Assembly (NCBI GenBank): GCA_039619475.1
Contig: CM077116.1
Span: 296,774,464-296,838,463, forward strand
From: Icerya purchasi
Lineage: Eukaryota > Arthropoda > Insecta > Hemiptera > Monophlebidae
DNA length: 64,000 bases
Direction of reading: 5' to 3'
Shown here: one piece after another, positions 52,538 through 63,236 of the stretch
Numbering within the stretch: the first letter of the stretch is position 1
How the letters are laid out: every line of letters starts with the position of its first letter
The notes under the pieces: generated by a model
The model's database searches: none
Seen by the model: the letters and a program-made list of their open reading frames with translations, nothing else
Told to the model about the DNA's origin: nothing
Translations under genes and position numbers: made by a program

Positions 52538-52841
52538 TCAGCTTCTTAAGTTTGCAAGAGGTTCTTTGTTGATTGTTGTCCTTTTTGGGATTAACATCTG
52601 TGGAACTGGAAGAAGTTTGTGACAGAGGCCTTTTATTCTGCTATGCATTAGTGGGTGTGTTGATGTCAACGTTATCCGCTTTATTTGGAAGAGAAGGAAA
52701 AACTGCTTGTACGGGGTCTTCATCAGTATGAGGAGGTATTGAGTCTGCGTGAGGATGAGCATCAGTAGCCTGGAAAGGATGATGATGTTGTATTAAAGTT
52801 TCATTGTTATCAAAATCTGAAGATGTTTTGCTGTCTTCCAC
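52538..52841 (-). pseudogene. Ser/Asn/Pro-rich frame of element X
   Basis: Minus-strand frame of 66 codons (52841-52641) starting MEDSKTSSDFDNNETLIQHH, rich in acidic and polar residues, continuing after one stop with KRPLSQTSSSSTDVNPKK and KLKKLKEENKN. It looks like a disordered protein with a basic nuclear-localisation-like patch. I do not recognise it. Confidence 0.4.
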
Positions 52842-52874
52842 TTTATGACCCGAAAAGTTGCACTTGGGGGGGGG

Positions 52875-53682
52875 GGCTTGGCCGACTAAGGGCAGCTACC
52901 CAGGACAATTGGACTAGATTAGAGATTAAATTTTAATCTGGTCAGAAATCGATGACAGAAAAGAGACAAGAATAGGAACCACATTGGATGACGGCAAAGC
53001 TAAGATATAGGAAGCACTATATGGAATAGGAAAATTCAGCTTTAACAGCTGAACGTACAAGATATTACGTTCGGAGGAAAGACTGGAACATTCAAACAGC
53101 ACGTGGTCAGAATCACAAATGAAGGAACAGTCGCCAGAGTGCAAAGGACAATAAGGGGATGGGAAAAGAGCAAAATGATGCTGTTAAGATCGGAGCAAAG
53201 TATGATTGAACCGCAGACGGCAGATGGCAATGATGAAAAAACGTTTAAGAGTAGGAAAATTATAGAACCAAGAACAAGAAGGGAGTCTAGGCTGAATAGA
53301 AAGGTAAAATGAGTTAGGATTGGAAAAGGAGCAAGGATACACATCCGACCAAAGTCTGACATGCATTCTTTTAAAGAGGGGAAGTATGTTGTGACCAGGA
53401 ATCTTTTTAACAAAATGTGGAGAGTGTAACGCTAACCGTGCTAAGGAGTCCACCGTCTCGTTACCATCAATACCCGCATGACTTGGAACCCAAAGCAAGT
53501 CGATGGAAATGGAATGGGAAAGGGAAAGACTATAGATGAGAGAACGTATATGGAAAACAATAAAATCGAGGGAGAGTTGCACTTAAAGCAAATAAGGTCG
53601 TCTACTGACAGGAAAATTCTGAAACTTTTATCATTAAAATTTAGGGTGAAAAATAACAGGATTTTTATATCATTGTAATTGG
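52875..53682 (-). mobile_element. LINE-B copy 4: RNase H and C-terminal fragment
   Basis: Minus strand. 53582-53184 reads FIVFHIRSLIYSLSLSHSIS, LLWVPSHAGIDGNETVDSLA, SNPNSFYLSIQPRLPS. 53144-52926 reads CSFICDSDHVLFECSSLSSE to the natural end ISDQIKI. A frameshift near 53190 separates them. The 3' UTR ends near 52880 without an obvious A tract, at the G run of element X. Confidence 0.8.
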
Positions 53683-53689
53683 AGATGTA

Positions 53690-53935
53690 TACCTAACGTC
53701 TCCAGCTGACTATATGGCCAAATTCATCATCCATAGGATTTATTCGAATGAGAGATATTTGAGAGGCTAATTTCATGTTGAAATTGATTGTCAGGTAACG
53801 TTGGAGTGTATCATTTGTAATCGTTGTAGATACATTTGAAAGAGTAATTTTCGTTGTTGGTGATTTTAATTTGCATACTTTGAAAAAATGGTCATCAATT
53901 TTGAAGCCGCCATGATTTGTTACGAAATGCTGAAC
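53690..53935 (-). mobile_element. LINE ORF1 fragment
   Basis: Minus-strand frame with VCKLKSPTTKITLSNVSTTI and ISLIRINPMDDEFGHIVSWR, which recall the LSNV...HI-SFRR box of ORF1 proteins of some insect LINEs. It is interrupted where the LINE-C A tract starts. Assignment is by recall of the motif and is tentative. Confidence 0.4.
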
Positions 53936-55310
53936 TTTTTTTTTTATTTTATTATTTACGAGGTACATATTGCCAGGGAGGGGGCTATCACCTCGGGTGA
54001 GGTTATTTACATTATTTTAAGGTTTGTAATATTTATAAATTTAATAAGTCTGTATAGGTTATTTATGTTTAAATTCGCGGAGTGATCGTCTGTAAGTGTG
54101 GATTATTGGCGTTTGGCACTGTAGATGGAGCATTCAGTGATGATGTGTTTGACTGTGATCTGGCAATTGCATTGAGTACAGGCTGGAGGCTCCTGGTGGT
54201 CCAGCAGGTATGCATGAGTGGTTAGAGTATGGCTTAGATAGATTCTGTTCAAGGTTGATTCGATATCCCGGTTTGATGCAGCTTTGCCTATAACGTAAAT
54301 CCAGTCAGTAATCGTCCGTTTAATTGCCAGTAGTTTGTTTGAATAGCTGCTGTTCCACTCAACCTCCCAATCAGACATTATTTTGTATTTTGCATATTTC
54401 TTCAGTTCGCTTGGGTGTAACACTGGTACGGCGGCGTTGGTCGATAGCGTGGTAAGGTGATCAAAGATCATGATGTAAATGGTGCCTTCATGGTGGTTTG
54501 GACCCCACGGTGGATCGGCGGAAGGCATGCGCTTAAGTAGATAATTCGGGATGTCCAGCATAAATTCGTCATGACATTTGAAGTAGCCTTGGGCAGCGAG
54601 GGTACCGTCTCTGTATAATGGGTTTGAAGGACTGTAAATGCTGTGGTTTGGATGGTTCGGGTAACTTAAGACTGATAGGGCATAATCGACCGATAATGTT
54701 TGCCGGCGGTATTTCAAGGGAGGAATACTGGCGAGCACGTGCATACTGGAGGCAGGCGTAGTTTGGAAAGCTCATAGAGCTATACGGAGGCCCGAATTTT
54801 GGATCGTGTCAAGACTTTGGAGCAGGCCTTTGGAGGCGGATGAGTAGGCGATGCAGCCGTAGTCGAGTTTTGGTCGGATTAAACTTTTGTATATTTTTAG
54901 TAATATGGAACAGCTGGGTCCGAATTTCCTGTTGTTCAGCATCTTCAGTATGTTCAGTGCAGAAAGGCTTCGGTTTTTCAAGGATAGGATGTGGTTTCTC
55001 CATCGAAGTTTTTTGTCAAAGATTAATCTGAGAAAACGAGCTTCTTCTGAAAACTTTAGTTGTTGATCGTTGAGTGTTAGACTTACGGGTCGGTGTCTGC
55101 ATTTTCTCGTGAAGATGACGCCTTTCGTTTTTTCGACAGAGAATTTAAGTCCCATGCGTTCACTCCAGTTCGCTAGATTGTCCAAGCATGCTTGGAGAAG
55201 GCTCTCTGCGAACTGTAGGTTTGTAATTTTAACAGTTATGTTTAAGTCGTCAGCGAAAAGTTTGTGGTTAATAGGAAGTGGAAAACAGACCTTTCAGCTT
55301 GATCGAGTGC
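53936..55310 (-). mobile_element. LINE-C, 5' truncated, I-group
   Basis: Minus strand, tail T tract at about 53938-53950, 3' UTR with the hairpin-like CACCCGAGGTG. Coding: 55290-54772 begins just after the RT catalytic box (DDLNITVKITNLQFAESLLQ, then LDNLANWSERMGLKFSVEKT, FLRLIFDKKLRWRNH, SLIRPKLDYGCIAYSSA, QSLDTIQNSGLRIAL). 54744-54103 gives HVLASIPPLKYRRQ to the terminal Cys/His box (CTQCNCQITVKHIITEC). A frameshift near 54770 splits it. No RNase H is apparent between. Confidence 0.75.
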
Positions 55311-56081
55311 AGAAGTAGGTAACGCTCGAAGAACTCGATCTTATCGTTCAACGTTGCCCCGTTTGAGAGGCATGTCGCTACGAATAACACACCCTCTCTA
55401 GTGATCGTCGTTTCGGCTTGCATTTATCACCGACGTTCTTTTCGCGGGAAACTTTGGAATGGAGGAACACACAGTGTACACGCCGCAACGGTTTACACGA
55501 GACTAAAGTTACATTTAATTTGTAATTACGACGGTAATTGTTATGCGCGTTCAGCAAATGTAAACAAGGAAATGACGTGTGAAATACACAAACCTACAAT
55601 CTTCACAGGTCTTTAGAAGTCGTTATAGGAAACATTCGTGACGCTTTTCGAGTTTATGTGCTAAAGTAAAGACAAGAAAATATTAGTAATCAGTCGTATC
55701 AAAGTAAAGAAGTAATATTTTCGTAACACTTTTCCACGACACTCCATTTCGTAACACTTTTCGAGTTTATTATAAAAATGTCAAAAATAAACATGTTTTT
55801 TACATAACATATATTTCTAGAGCATAGCAAGTAACGGGTTATTTAAATTAACAGAAGGCACCATTTTCAAAACTCAGAAAGTGACAACCATTTTTTATTT
55901 ATCTATATGAAATGGAAAAAAAATTAAATAGATTAAGAAGATCAAAATGCAGATTACTCGGGGATACAAAATATTTTTGTTCAGGTTCTTGCAAAGTGTA
56001 ATTAGAATGAAGTTAATGACAAAATAGAGAAAGTAAACACGCTTAACCATTGGTATAAGACGTTAACGAAACAAATTTCAT
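55311..56081. other. No gene recognised
   Basis: Mixed composition. GCTTTTCGAGTTTAT-type text recurs at about 55642 and 55755, suggesting a short direct repeat. No credible frame. Confidence 0.4.
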
Positions 56082-56810
56082 TTTTTTTTTTTTAACCCCC
56101 TTTGGGCATGTTAACAAAGGATCTTCGCCCAGAAACGAAACGAGGGAGAAGGATCAGTTAAATATAGATTCGGTCAGCTATTGATAAGATAAAAGAACTG
56201 AGGATAATAAAAAGATCAGAGGAGTGAGAGAGGAAATGAGAGGAAATAGTTTTAAGAGCACACATGGAATCGGAGATAATTAAATATTTAAAAGAAGAAC
56301 GATGTGAGGAAATATGGATTATGGAACATAAAATGACCATTAACTCAGCCGTAAAGATAGTACAAAAAGAAGGGAGACGAAAAGATTCAGAGAAATTAAT
56401 GCTCGGAATGATGAAGAAAGCTCCAACTCCATTAGGCCCCTTCGAACCATTCGTAAAAATACCCATATGGGAAGGAAAACGGGATTCGATATAACTATGG
56501 AATTCCTGTATAACTATTGGATAGGAAAGGGATTTGAAGGAAAAGGGAAAGTAGAATACATTGGGAGGATTGGAGAGATCTGCAAAATTGAAAGAAAAGT
56601 AAGGGAGATTGTTATAAGAAATTGTGCTGGATAAAAAGGAATTCAGCCGCAAAGCAATGTGGGCTCGAATAGGAATTTTTTAGGGAGTAAAATACTAGTT
56701 TTTCAGAATAAAAAAATATGAAGGAATAAGTTTAGAGGATTATAACGGTAAGCGTTTACACAAGAAGCGATAACCTAAATAGGATCTGTGGATGAAAAGG
56801 GGAGGCGAGT
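56082..56810 (-). mobile_element. LINE-B copy 5 with internal deletion
   Basis: Minus strand; T tract 56082-56093, 3' UTR, then a frame 56652-56158: YNNLPYFSFNFADLSN, IFTNGSKGPNGVGAFF, FCTIFTAELMVILCSI, YLIISDSMCALKTI, then directly SSFILSIADRIYI, which is the C-terminal end of ORF2. The rest of RNase H and the Cys/His domain are deleted. Upstream bases to 56800 hold the decayed GYRFL-KRLPL block. The first RNase H aspartate is N (TNGSK for TDGSK). Confidence 0.75.
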
Positions 56811-57690
56811 TTGACTCAGCGAGAACTGCCGACTTTGACCCAACAACTACAAAAATTATGAAAAGGACTAAATAGAGAGACGATTAGAAATAGAGGTTAG
56901 GAAAGATTGAAGTACAGGAATTATATCTGGAGATGGAAAGGAAAGTACAAAGGAAGAATTATAAGGAGCAGGAAGATCCAGTATTAAGATTTTGGAGTAC
57001 AAAACAAAGCGCTCAGAATCAAGGGCGAGGCATTCAAAGAAGATGTGGTTTGCATCACATATAGGAGTAGAGATGGAACAATGAAGGTGATAATTGGGAG
57101 AGGGAGACAAAGAAAAACGAAAACGTGAAGAAGGTAGAAGGGAGTGATTAAAACGCAGTCTGATTAAGGAAATGATCGCGGAGCGTTGATAAGAAAAGGA
57201 TTGAAACTATGGCTGAGAACAGGGAACCGGCTGAATTTGAAGATAATGAGAGGCGGGATTAGAAAATAAAGAAGGATAGATGTCCGACCATAGTCGGTAA
57301 TGCTTAGCTGAGGAAAGAAGGAGGATGTCCGCGTTAGGAAAATTACGGAGTAAAAGACCATCAGGGGCAGCCAAACGGGCTAAAAAATCCGCTAACTCGT
57401 TGCCCTCGATGCCGGAATGGCTAGGAACCAACGAAAGGTCATTAGTAATAGAGCGGGATGAGAGTAGATTGAATATGAGAAAACGAATTAAGAGAACAAT
57501 AGAGATGGAGAAATGAGAAGGAGGAGAAGAAATAGCTTGAAGAACATTTTTGGAATCGGAGATAATGGGACATTTACTGATCCTTCTTATGGATGGAATG
57601 AAGGAGATTGCGCCTAAAATGGGGATAGACTCCGCTGTGTAGATAGAAACAAAAGGAAAGGAGCTTGAAGGTTTCAGAGTGATGCAGTAA
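56811..57690 (-). mobile_element. LINE-B copy 6 fragment
   Basis: Minus strand, directly upstream of copy 5 and ending in the same direction: VPSHSGIEGNELADFLARLA (57431-57207), YPSLFSNPASHYLQIQPVP, and CDANHIFFECLALDSERF to SISNRLSI (57110-56868). 57690-57440 gives the earlier RNase H part in other frames (SDSKNVLQAISSPPSHFS). Frameshifts near 57200 and 57430. Confidence 0.75.
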
Positions 57691-58610
57691 GTGAATGGAG
57701 GGGCGTCGGGGCCGGTACCAAATTGCGAGAGCGGACTGGGGACGTTTCCAGGCGCGGTTCAGGGAATGTACGGCTATGCGCACAGGCAGCGGTGTTGGTG
57801 GTGACGCTGACGATGAGGCAGAATGGATAATGGAAGCGATTCACTTTTCGGCAGTTGGGACTATCCCACGCCACCGGAAGTGGCCCGTCCGTCACGCCAA
57901 CTGGTAGAACAATTAAATCGCTAACTTGCGTGTTGAAGTGAACAGGGCCAGAAAACGGTACCAACAGCGCACTAGAACACTGGAAAAAGAACATAGACTC
58001 AGCGAATATTGGCAGCTAAAATCACGGTTAGCTCGCACGATTCGCACCTATAAAGAGAAGTCACTGAGCAAGTTTCTGCGGGAGTCCAGCGCCCAACATC
58101 TGTGGGGGGTTGTGGTATAAGCTGCTCTCCAAGCAGGTCGGCTAGACGGCTGTAATTCCGCAGATATTGCATGAACAGGCGCACGGCACTGATGTCGAAG
58201 GGGGCGACATTCAGGCCAATAGAGGGGCACTGTTAGATGCGCTAGTGCCGTTTTCACACCATAATGGGGAACACAGCCCCCGGTTTAAGACTAACGTCGT
58301 GGCTACCATAATGGTAAGTGCAGACGAGTTCAACCAATACAAGGTGGGAGCGTAGCTGACGACCATACGGACTGGCAAGTCCCCAGGATGCGATGACATC
58401 TCGGTGGATTTGCTCAGGAAGTGTTGGGAACCGAATGTGGCCTGCCTCATCCGTCTCTTTAACATCTGATTCAGCCAAGGAAACTTCCCCGCCATTTAGA
58501 AAGTAGCTGAAGTGCGTCCGGTCTTAAAGGCAATGGGTAAGGACCTAACCAATTTTAAGTTCTTCAGGCTCATCAGTCTGTTACCAGTGTTGGGCAAGTG
58601 ACAGGAAGGC
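57691..58610 (+). mobile_element. R1-type LINE fragment, G+C-rich, decayed
   Basis: Plus strand. 57695-57907 reads ARADWGRFQARFRECT and EAIHFSAVGTIPRHR, the EN-RT linker of R1-clade elements. 57926-58120 reads VNRARKRYQQRTRTLEKEHR, then SLSKFLRESSAQHLWG. Then the RT fingers appear in 58355-58600 (TGKSPGCDDISVDLLRK, RLFNI, AEVRPVLKAMGKDLTN, RLISLLPVLGK). Several stops. Higher G+C than its surroundings suggests an older or foreign composition, typical of R1-like elements. Confidence 0.65.
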
Positions 58611-59320
58611 TTGATGTTGAGTCGTCTGACGACCGTCTTGGACAGTAAGGCCTGGTTAGACGTTTAAATGACGATCCAAGGATACGCAAACTGTGCGTCA
58701 AGATGGTTTCAAAACTGCTCACGGCTGAGCAAAAAGAGCTCTGGAGATCCATCTGTCAGGACATGATTGATCGAATTGGCGCAGAAGGAAACCGGTGGAT
58801 GTCGTCCATTATCACGGAGGATGAGTCTTGGGTGTTTAAATATGACCCTGAGACCAAAAGACAGAACATGCAGTGGGCAGAGAAGGGCGGGGAAAAGCTC
58901 GCATGTCCAAATCAAGAATCAAATCTCTACTGATCGCTTTCTTCGAGATCAATGGCGTTGTTCATCATGAATACGTTCCCGCAGGCTAGACAGTCAATGC
59001 AGCATTCTACATCGAAGTTTTGAAACGGTTACGAGCCTGCGTGAATCGCACACGACCGGAATTGGCAGAGAAGGGTTGGGTGCTGCATCACGACAACGAT
59101 CCAGCACACTTGTCCTTTGCAGTACGCCAGTTTTTGACACTCCCCAGCATCCCCACGTTCCTGTACCCCTCTACAGCCCGGACCTGGCTCCGTGTGACTT
59201 TCATTTGTTCCCTCAACTCAAGAGTTACTTAAAAGGAAACCGATACGATGGCATTATCAAAGTCGAAAGTGTCACAACGGAGGTCCTGGTGGACCTATCT
59301 GGGGGGGGGGGGTGCATGAT
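58611..59320 (+). pseudogene. mariner-type transposase, decayed
   Basis: Plus strand, several frames. DPRIRKLCVKMVSKLLTAEQ (about 58674-58730) is the mariner helix-turn-helix end. TEDESWVFKYDPETKRQNMQ (58813-58870) holds the first catalytic aspartate. Then KRLRACVNRTRPELAEKGWV and LHHDNDPAHLS (59020-59110) hold the second aspartate, and YSPDLAPCDFHLFPQLKSYL (59165-59225) holds the third (DD34D arrangement). The WVF--YDPETK and SPDLAPCDF wording is mariner. Frameshifts and stops inactivate it. Confidence 0.75.
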
Positions 59321-59769
59321 GCTTCCAAAAATGAGTCGAGCGTTGGTGGCGGTGCGCTGACCTCGGAGGAAACTACTGTGAAGATTTTTAGAGTAAGTTT
59401 CCCCTTCCCCCTATTTTTAGGTTCTCCAGGGCAAAATTCCACGAATACAATTGTCACACCTTATACAATATTGTATGTTTGTAAATTATTTTTTACATTA
59501 TTTTCTTCATAATATTGGAGTAGTATTTCACTTAAAATCAATAAAATAGGAGATCCCATGGATAAGCATTTATTCTGTATACACATACACATTTCGCTTA
59601 ACCTTAAAGTAATTTTACTTTATAATAACTTCTTAAGTATCGGTCAATTCTATTGTGCAATGTAATTTACTAGTCTTTAGATATATCTTTCGTAATGTTT
59701 AAAGTTTCTGATATTAATCATAACCTGTAATTCGATAATTTTCTTTGTTTGTACTTTTAGCTTTTAACT
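59321..59769. other. Possible mariner 3' remainder; otherwise no gene
   Basis: Follows a run of about a dozen G residues (59298-59310). No clear inverted repeat could be matched to the other side of the mariner copy. Confidence 0.35.
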
Positions 59770-60080
59770 TTATATGAAACGATTTAAAATTGCTGAAACA
59801 GACATCTGTATAGACTGTAAAGAGAAAACAGACGATTGCTTTCATTCGATTTTCGAATGCAATAAGTTTAAAAACGAAAGAGAAAAACGGAAAATAATAA
59901 AAAAACCAATAACCAAAATACATAAAAAAAACTTTTTTAATTTGATCAGCTTTGTCAACCATGTAATGAATAACAAAACAAAACACATAAACAACAAATA
60001 ATAACAGTAACAATCAGAAACTCTGGCTGAAAAACCACAAGGTACAGTGGAGTAAATAAATAAATAAATAAATAAAAAAA
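59770..60080 (+). mobile_element. LINE 3' fragment with (TAAA)n tail
   Basis: The frame 59774-60001 reads DICIDCKEKTDDCFHSIFEC, the terminal Cys/His box of a LINE ORF2. The 3' UTR (AAACCACAAGGTACAGTGGA) ends in AAATAAATAAATAAATAAAT followed by A-rich sequence near 60052-60085. No RT remains. Confidence 0.65.
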
Positions 60081-60385
60081 AACAAAATAAACAACTTTAT
60101 ATTATATAATAATGTTCTTATGGATATGGAGCGATCATTTTTAAAATATTATTTAAAAATACTTTAATAAATTTAATTCCATTAGTGATACAGAGAATTC
60201 CCATATTAGTAGCACTACCTAACGCAAATAATCAAATAAATCACGATATGCTCATAATCGAATGATTTCAATAGTATTATTCAATTGTGTTTATTATTAG
60301 TCAATGTGCTTAGTTATATTTACGCTAACTCAATTATTTAAATATTCTTTTTATCGCTACTGCTTTCAGAGAAGATATGTTAGAA
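60081..60385. other. No gene recognised
   Basis: A+T-rich sequence without a supported feature. Confidence 0.4.
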
Positions 60386-60710
60386 GGATGTTGAAATAAA
60401 AGGAATTTAAAGGCCTTCACCATTTTCCAAATGTAAGTAAAAGGAATGGAGCGTGAAAAAGAGAAGCAGAAATGTCTTCACAAGATCTTTTCTGCTATTT
60501 GAAGAATAAATCTAGCTCTGACATTGACACTTTCATGAGAGAGAAAGTTTAAGAAAGCAAGACGAGAGCAGAACGTTTTAAAAGTGGATGAACTTTGATT
60601 AAAAATAGTCTTACAACCTTAATTTCACTATAAGGAGGAAGCGAATTTGGAATTTTTATGACCCGCATGGTGGACAGGAATGAGTTAGGGCATTAAAAAT
60701 AGATTTCATA
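60386..60710 (-). mobile_element. LINE-B copy 7: EN-RT linker fragment
   Basis: Minus-strand reading in shifting frames aligns by eye with the LINE-B linker: CKTIFNQSSSTFKTFCS (copy 1 CKVAFQRSTATFKAFRS), NVRARFILQIA, and YIWKMVKAFKF (copy 2 QIWRMGKAFKN, copy 3 HLWKMAKAFRF). It is a small, heavily mutated piece. Confidence 0.6.
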
Positions 60711-60720
60711 AAAAGATTGT

Positions 60721-61145
60721 ATTTTTTTTTTTTTTTTGTGAAAGCAACATCCTGTACTGTGTTTGACTTCTGTGGCTATTACAGTACGAAGATGCGCAGT
60801 TTGTTTTTATAGATATCTGCTTATTCCGCTAGTTCTGATAAATTTTGTTACAGATAAAATTGCATTGAGGGAATTCTCAAAAATGTTGGTGACTCTTTTG
60901 TTATTAATTGAAGGGGGCCGGTGGGGTGATAGTGCTGGACAGTCGCACAGTATGTGAGAAGTTGAGGGGGCAACATCTTGGCCACAGAAAGGACAATTCA
61001 TAGGAGGGGGGTTCTTTTCATAATATAATTATGCGACATGGCCGTGTGGCCTGTGCGGAAGTAGCTAAGTGCACAGAAATCTGTGCGGGAAATGCTTTTT
61101 TCTGGCCACCATGGTTCGGTTGAAGGTTTAATTAACCTCGAGAAA
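60721..61145 (-). mobile_element. LINE ORF2 C-terminal fragment with poly(A)
   Basis: T tract at 60722-60737 is the tail. Reading from 61145: EPWWPEKSISRTDFCALSYF, RTGHTAMSHNYIMKRTPLL, then MNCPFCGQDVAPSTSHILCD (61001-60807) with C-x2-C...H...C. It is the same C-terminal block as the plus-strand fragment at 27950-28372. The 5' end is fused directly to a LINE-B endonuclease fragment. Confidence 0.65.
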
Positions 61146-61544
61146 GTCTGACATGAAGAAAGGTTGTATTGAAAATAATTTAAGTGCACGCGGATTGTAA
61201 AAAGTGAAAAATTGATGTAAGAGCGAAAGCTAAGCCAACATATCTTAGAGAGGACCAGTCTATGAAACGGAGTAAGATTATATAAAATGGAATATGAAAA
61301 TTCATTCAAGGAAATGATAATAGGAACATGGTCACTTCTGAAATACCGTCTAGAGTACACCATGAACACTGAAACTGAAATTAGAAGTGAGTGATGAGTC
61401 AATGGAACTAGAAACTAGGCGATTATAGTACAAATAAGAGAATCGTTGTAAGGAAAAATAAGTATTTTTGAGGGATAAAATTTTTTCTTGAATTGAACTA
61501 TTGTTATTATAACTATTACATCCTCAGAAAATTGAATGGATAGG
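61146..61544 (-). mobile_element. LINE-B copy 8: endonuclease fragment
   Basis: Minus strand, broken frames. 61402-61150 includes YFRSDHVPIIISLNEF (compare GSDHLPILLTL in copy 1) and LSKICWLSFRSYINF (compare LLSKTDWTKFRS). Upstream text resembles SSIDSSLTSNFSFSVHGVL (copy 1 SAIDLSFSSPNLGLVSSW). The hAT element abuts its 5' side. Confidence 0.6.
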
Positions 61545-61552
61545 CATTCTAG
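61545..61552. repeat. hAT TSD, left (CATTCTAG)
   Basis: Eight-base sequence repeated exactly at 63237-63244. Eight-base duplications are the hallmark of hAT transposases. Confidence 0.85.
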
Positions 61553-63236
61553 CAGGGGCGTAGCGTCAATGGAAGAGATGGAAGCGCCGCTTCCTCTAAC
61601 AAATCAATACGAAATTGATTTTTTCGCATTTGTGAAAAGAATACGAGCCTCCGAAAAAAAAATGAAGTAACATGCTGAATATAGGTGCCAAAATTAAAAA
61701 TTACTAGAAAAAAAAGAGCACTAGATGAAAGAGCATCTGTAAGGACGAGTGACAGAAATAATTCAACCCTTACTAGCTCACGTTACTACTGCCTAGAGTT
61801 GTCTCTGAACGATCTGCTGCGTATCGATGATGGGAAAAGGTTGCGCATGCATATTCAATTTGGAAGCGCCAGGTTGTGTCGCTTCGAGATCACATCATTT
61901 GCGCGAATTTTTATCCGTGCGACTCCAGAGTAATGTGTATCAGGAGCAAAGAAAAAATGCGCGCGCATCTTCACTCTGGAAGCGCCGAGTCAAATCGTTT
62001 TACAAGTATGTACACCGATCAACAGCGCGATTTTTATGCATGTCAGTGTATGTATGTGAACGATCATCGTGTAGTGCGGTATTTGCAGTACATTTTCTTC
62101 GGATCGTTTTTTATGTGCCTTCGATTTCGAACAATGGAACTGGAAGCGATGATCGGTCGCGCTTTTGCCGCTTTTCAGTCCGTAATATTATTAGAGTAGA
62201 AGCTATACCGGCTCGTTTATCACTGATGTTTCAGTCAGTTAAAGTGCAAACACTTTCGAAATTGGTGCTGTCATCAAGAAAAAAGTTAAATATTATTCAA
62301 AATGATAAATCAACGCTTAGTTTAGAAAATTTTAGTACAAAATCAAAAGGTGTGTAAAATTTTCTCTTCCATAGTTTATCAAACTTCTTTATGTATGTAA
62401 AATATTTAACTGTCATTTTTAAACAAATTTATGCGCAACAATGCCCCATGGTTATTGTGAGAAGAAAAAAGATTGTTCTGTTGGGCTTGTCTTTTATTTA
62501 AGCAGGATCAAAAAATGTATGGAATGCAAATGGCTTTGACTCGATTCAGTTTTTGGGGAACACAGAAAGCTATCATGAAAAAGCAAACAAACATGTGTCT
62601 AGTAATAGGTTTAATGATGTAACAAAAATTAAAATTTTTATATCTCTTAAATACAACATTTTTTTTAAATTTTCAATAAAATTTTCTGGAAGAAGACTTT
62701 TTAAATTTAAAACAGAATTACGGAAACCTTTTCAATCTTGCAAGTTTGAAAAGTTTATTTTCCAGATTCTAATATGTATAAAGACACTACAGTGGTGCAT
62801 CTTATACTTAACTGCTTCAGATCTAGCAGATATTTTTTCAGAAGTATGTACAGGCTTTCTCATTTAGTAACCACAATTCCGGCAACCGCTTCATCTGCAG
62901 AAAGATTGTTCTCAACAGTTAAAAGGAATAAAAACGTTTTTAAGAAATACACAGCGTCGAGAGTAACTATCCCCATTAGCATTTTTTAGTATTGAAAAAG
63001 AATTATTATCAAACATTAGGAAACGACCATCCTTTTGTGATGATGTAATAGACACTTTCGCAAATAAGAACCGGATAATTGAATTAGTTTACAAAAAAAA
63101 TGAGACATTTCGTTTCTCTTAATTAATTTCTAATTTTGCTCTGTATTTAACCGAATTTTACGCATGCTTATATTTATGTAACAAAAATATTTGACTAGGA
63201 TGCATCCTCAGTTCTGAAGTTCACGCTATGCCACTG
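61553..63236 (+). mobile_element. hAT-superfamily DNA transposon, 1684 bp, internally decayed
   Basis: Ends CAGGGGCGTAGCGTCAAT on the left; the right end, reverse complemented, is CAGTGGCATAGCGTGAAC (14 of 18 match). Flanked by the 8-bp TSD CATTCTAG. Internal plus-strand remains: an N-terminal piece ending LSLENFSTKSKG (about 62310-62355) and a C-terminal dimerisation piece, TTIPATASSAERLFSTVKRN (about 62870-62925), which continues in another frame to about 63110. The DDE core is missing, so this is a deletion derivative. The N-terminal frames (61685-62357) are not clearly conserved. Confidence 0.85.
62774..63121 (+). pseudogene. hAT transposase C-terminal dimerisation region
   Basis: The frame 62774-62989 holds LVTTIPATASSAERLFSTVK and KKYTASRVTIPISIF, the dimerisation segment of hAT transposases of the zinc-finger MYM or TTF type. 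A frame change near 62985 continues with SIEKELLSNI and VIDTFANKNRIIEL to a stop at 63119-63121. The catalytic core upstream has been lost. Confidence 0.7.

Larger units (their letters stand above)
52115..52870. mobile_element. Element X, right part
   Basis: Continues element X after the Gypsy insertion (ATAT TSD). It holds an inverted partial copy of the X module (52297-52460, plus strand) and a minus-strand Ser/Asn/Pro-rich frame. It ends at a run of about ten G residues (52867-52876) next to LINE-B copy 4. Confidence 0.5.

Noticed and set aside
61685..62357. Overlapping plus-strand frames of 82-176 codons in the hAT element
   Set aside because: They lie in the element's 5' region and lack a recognised zinc-finger domain except for a short final piece; not called as genes.
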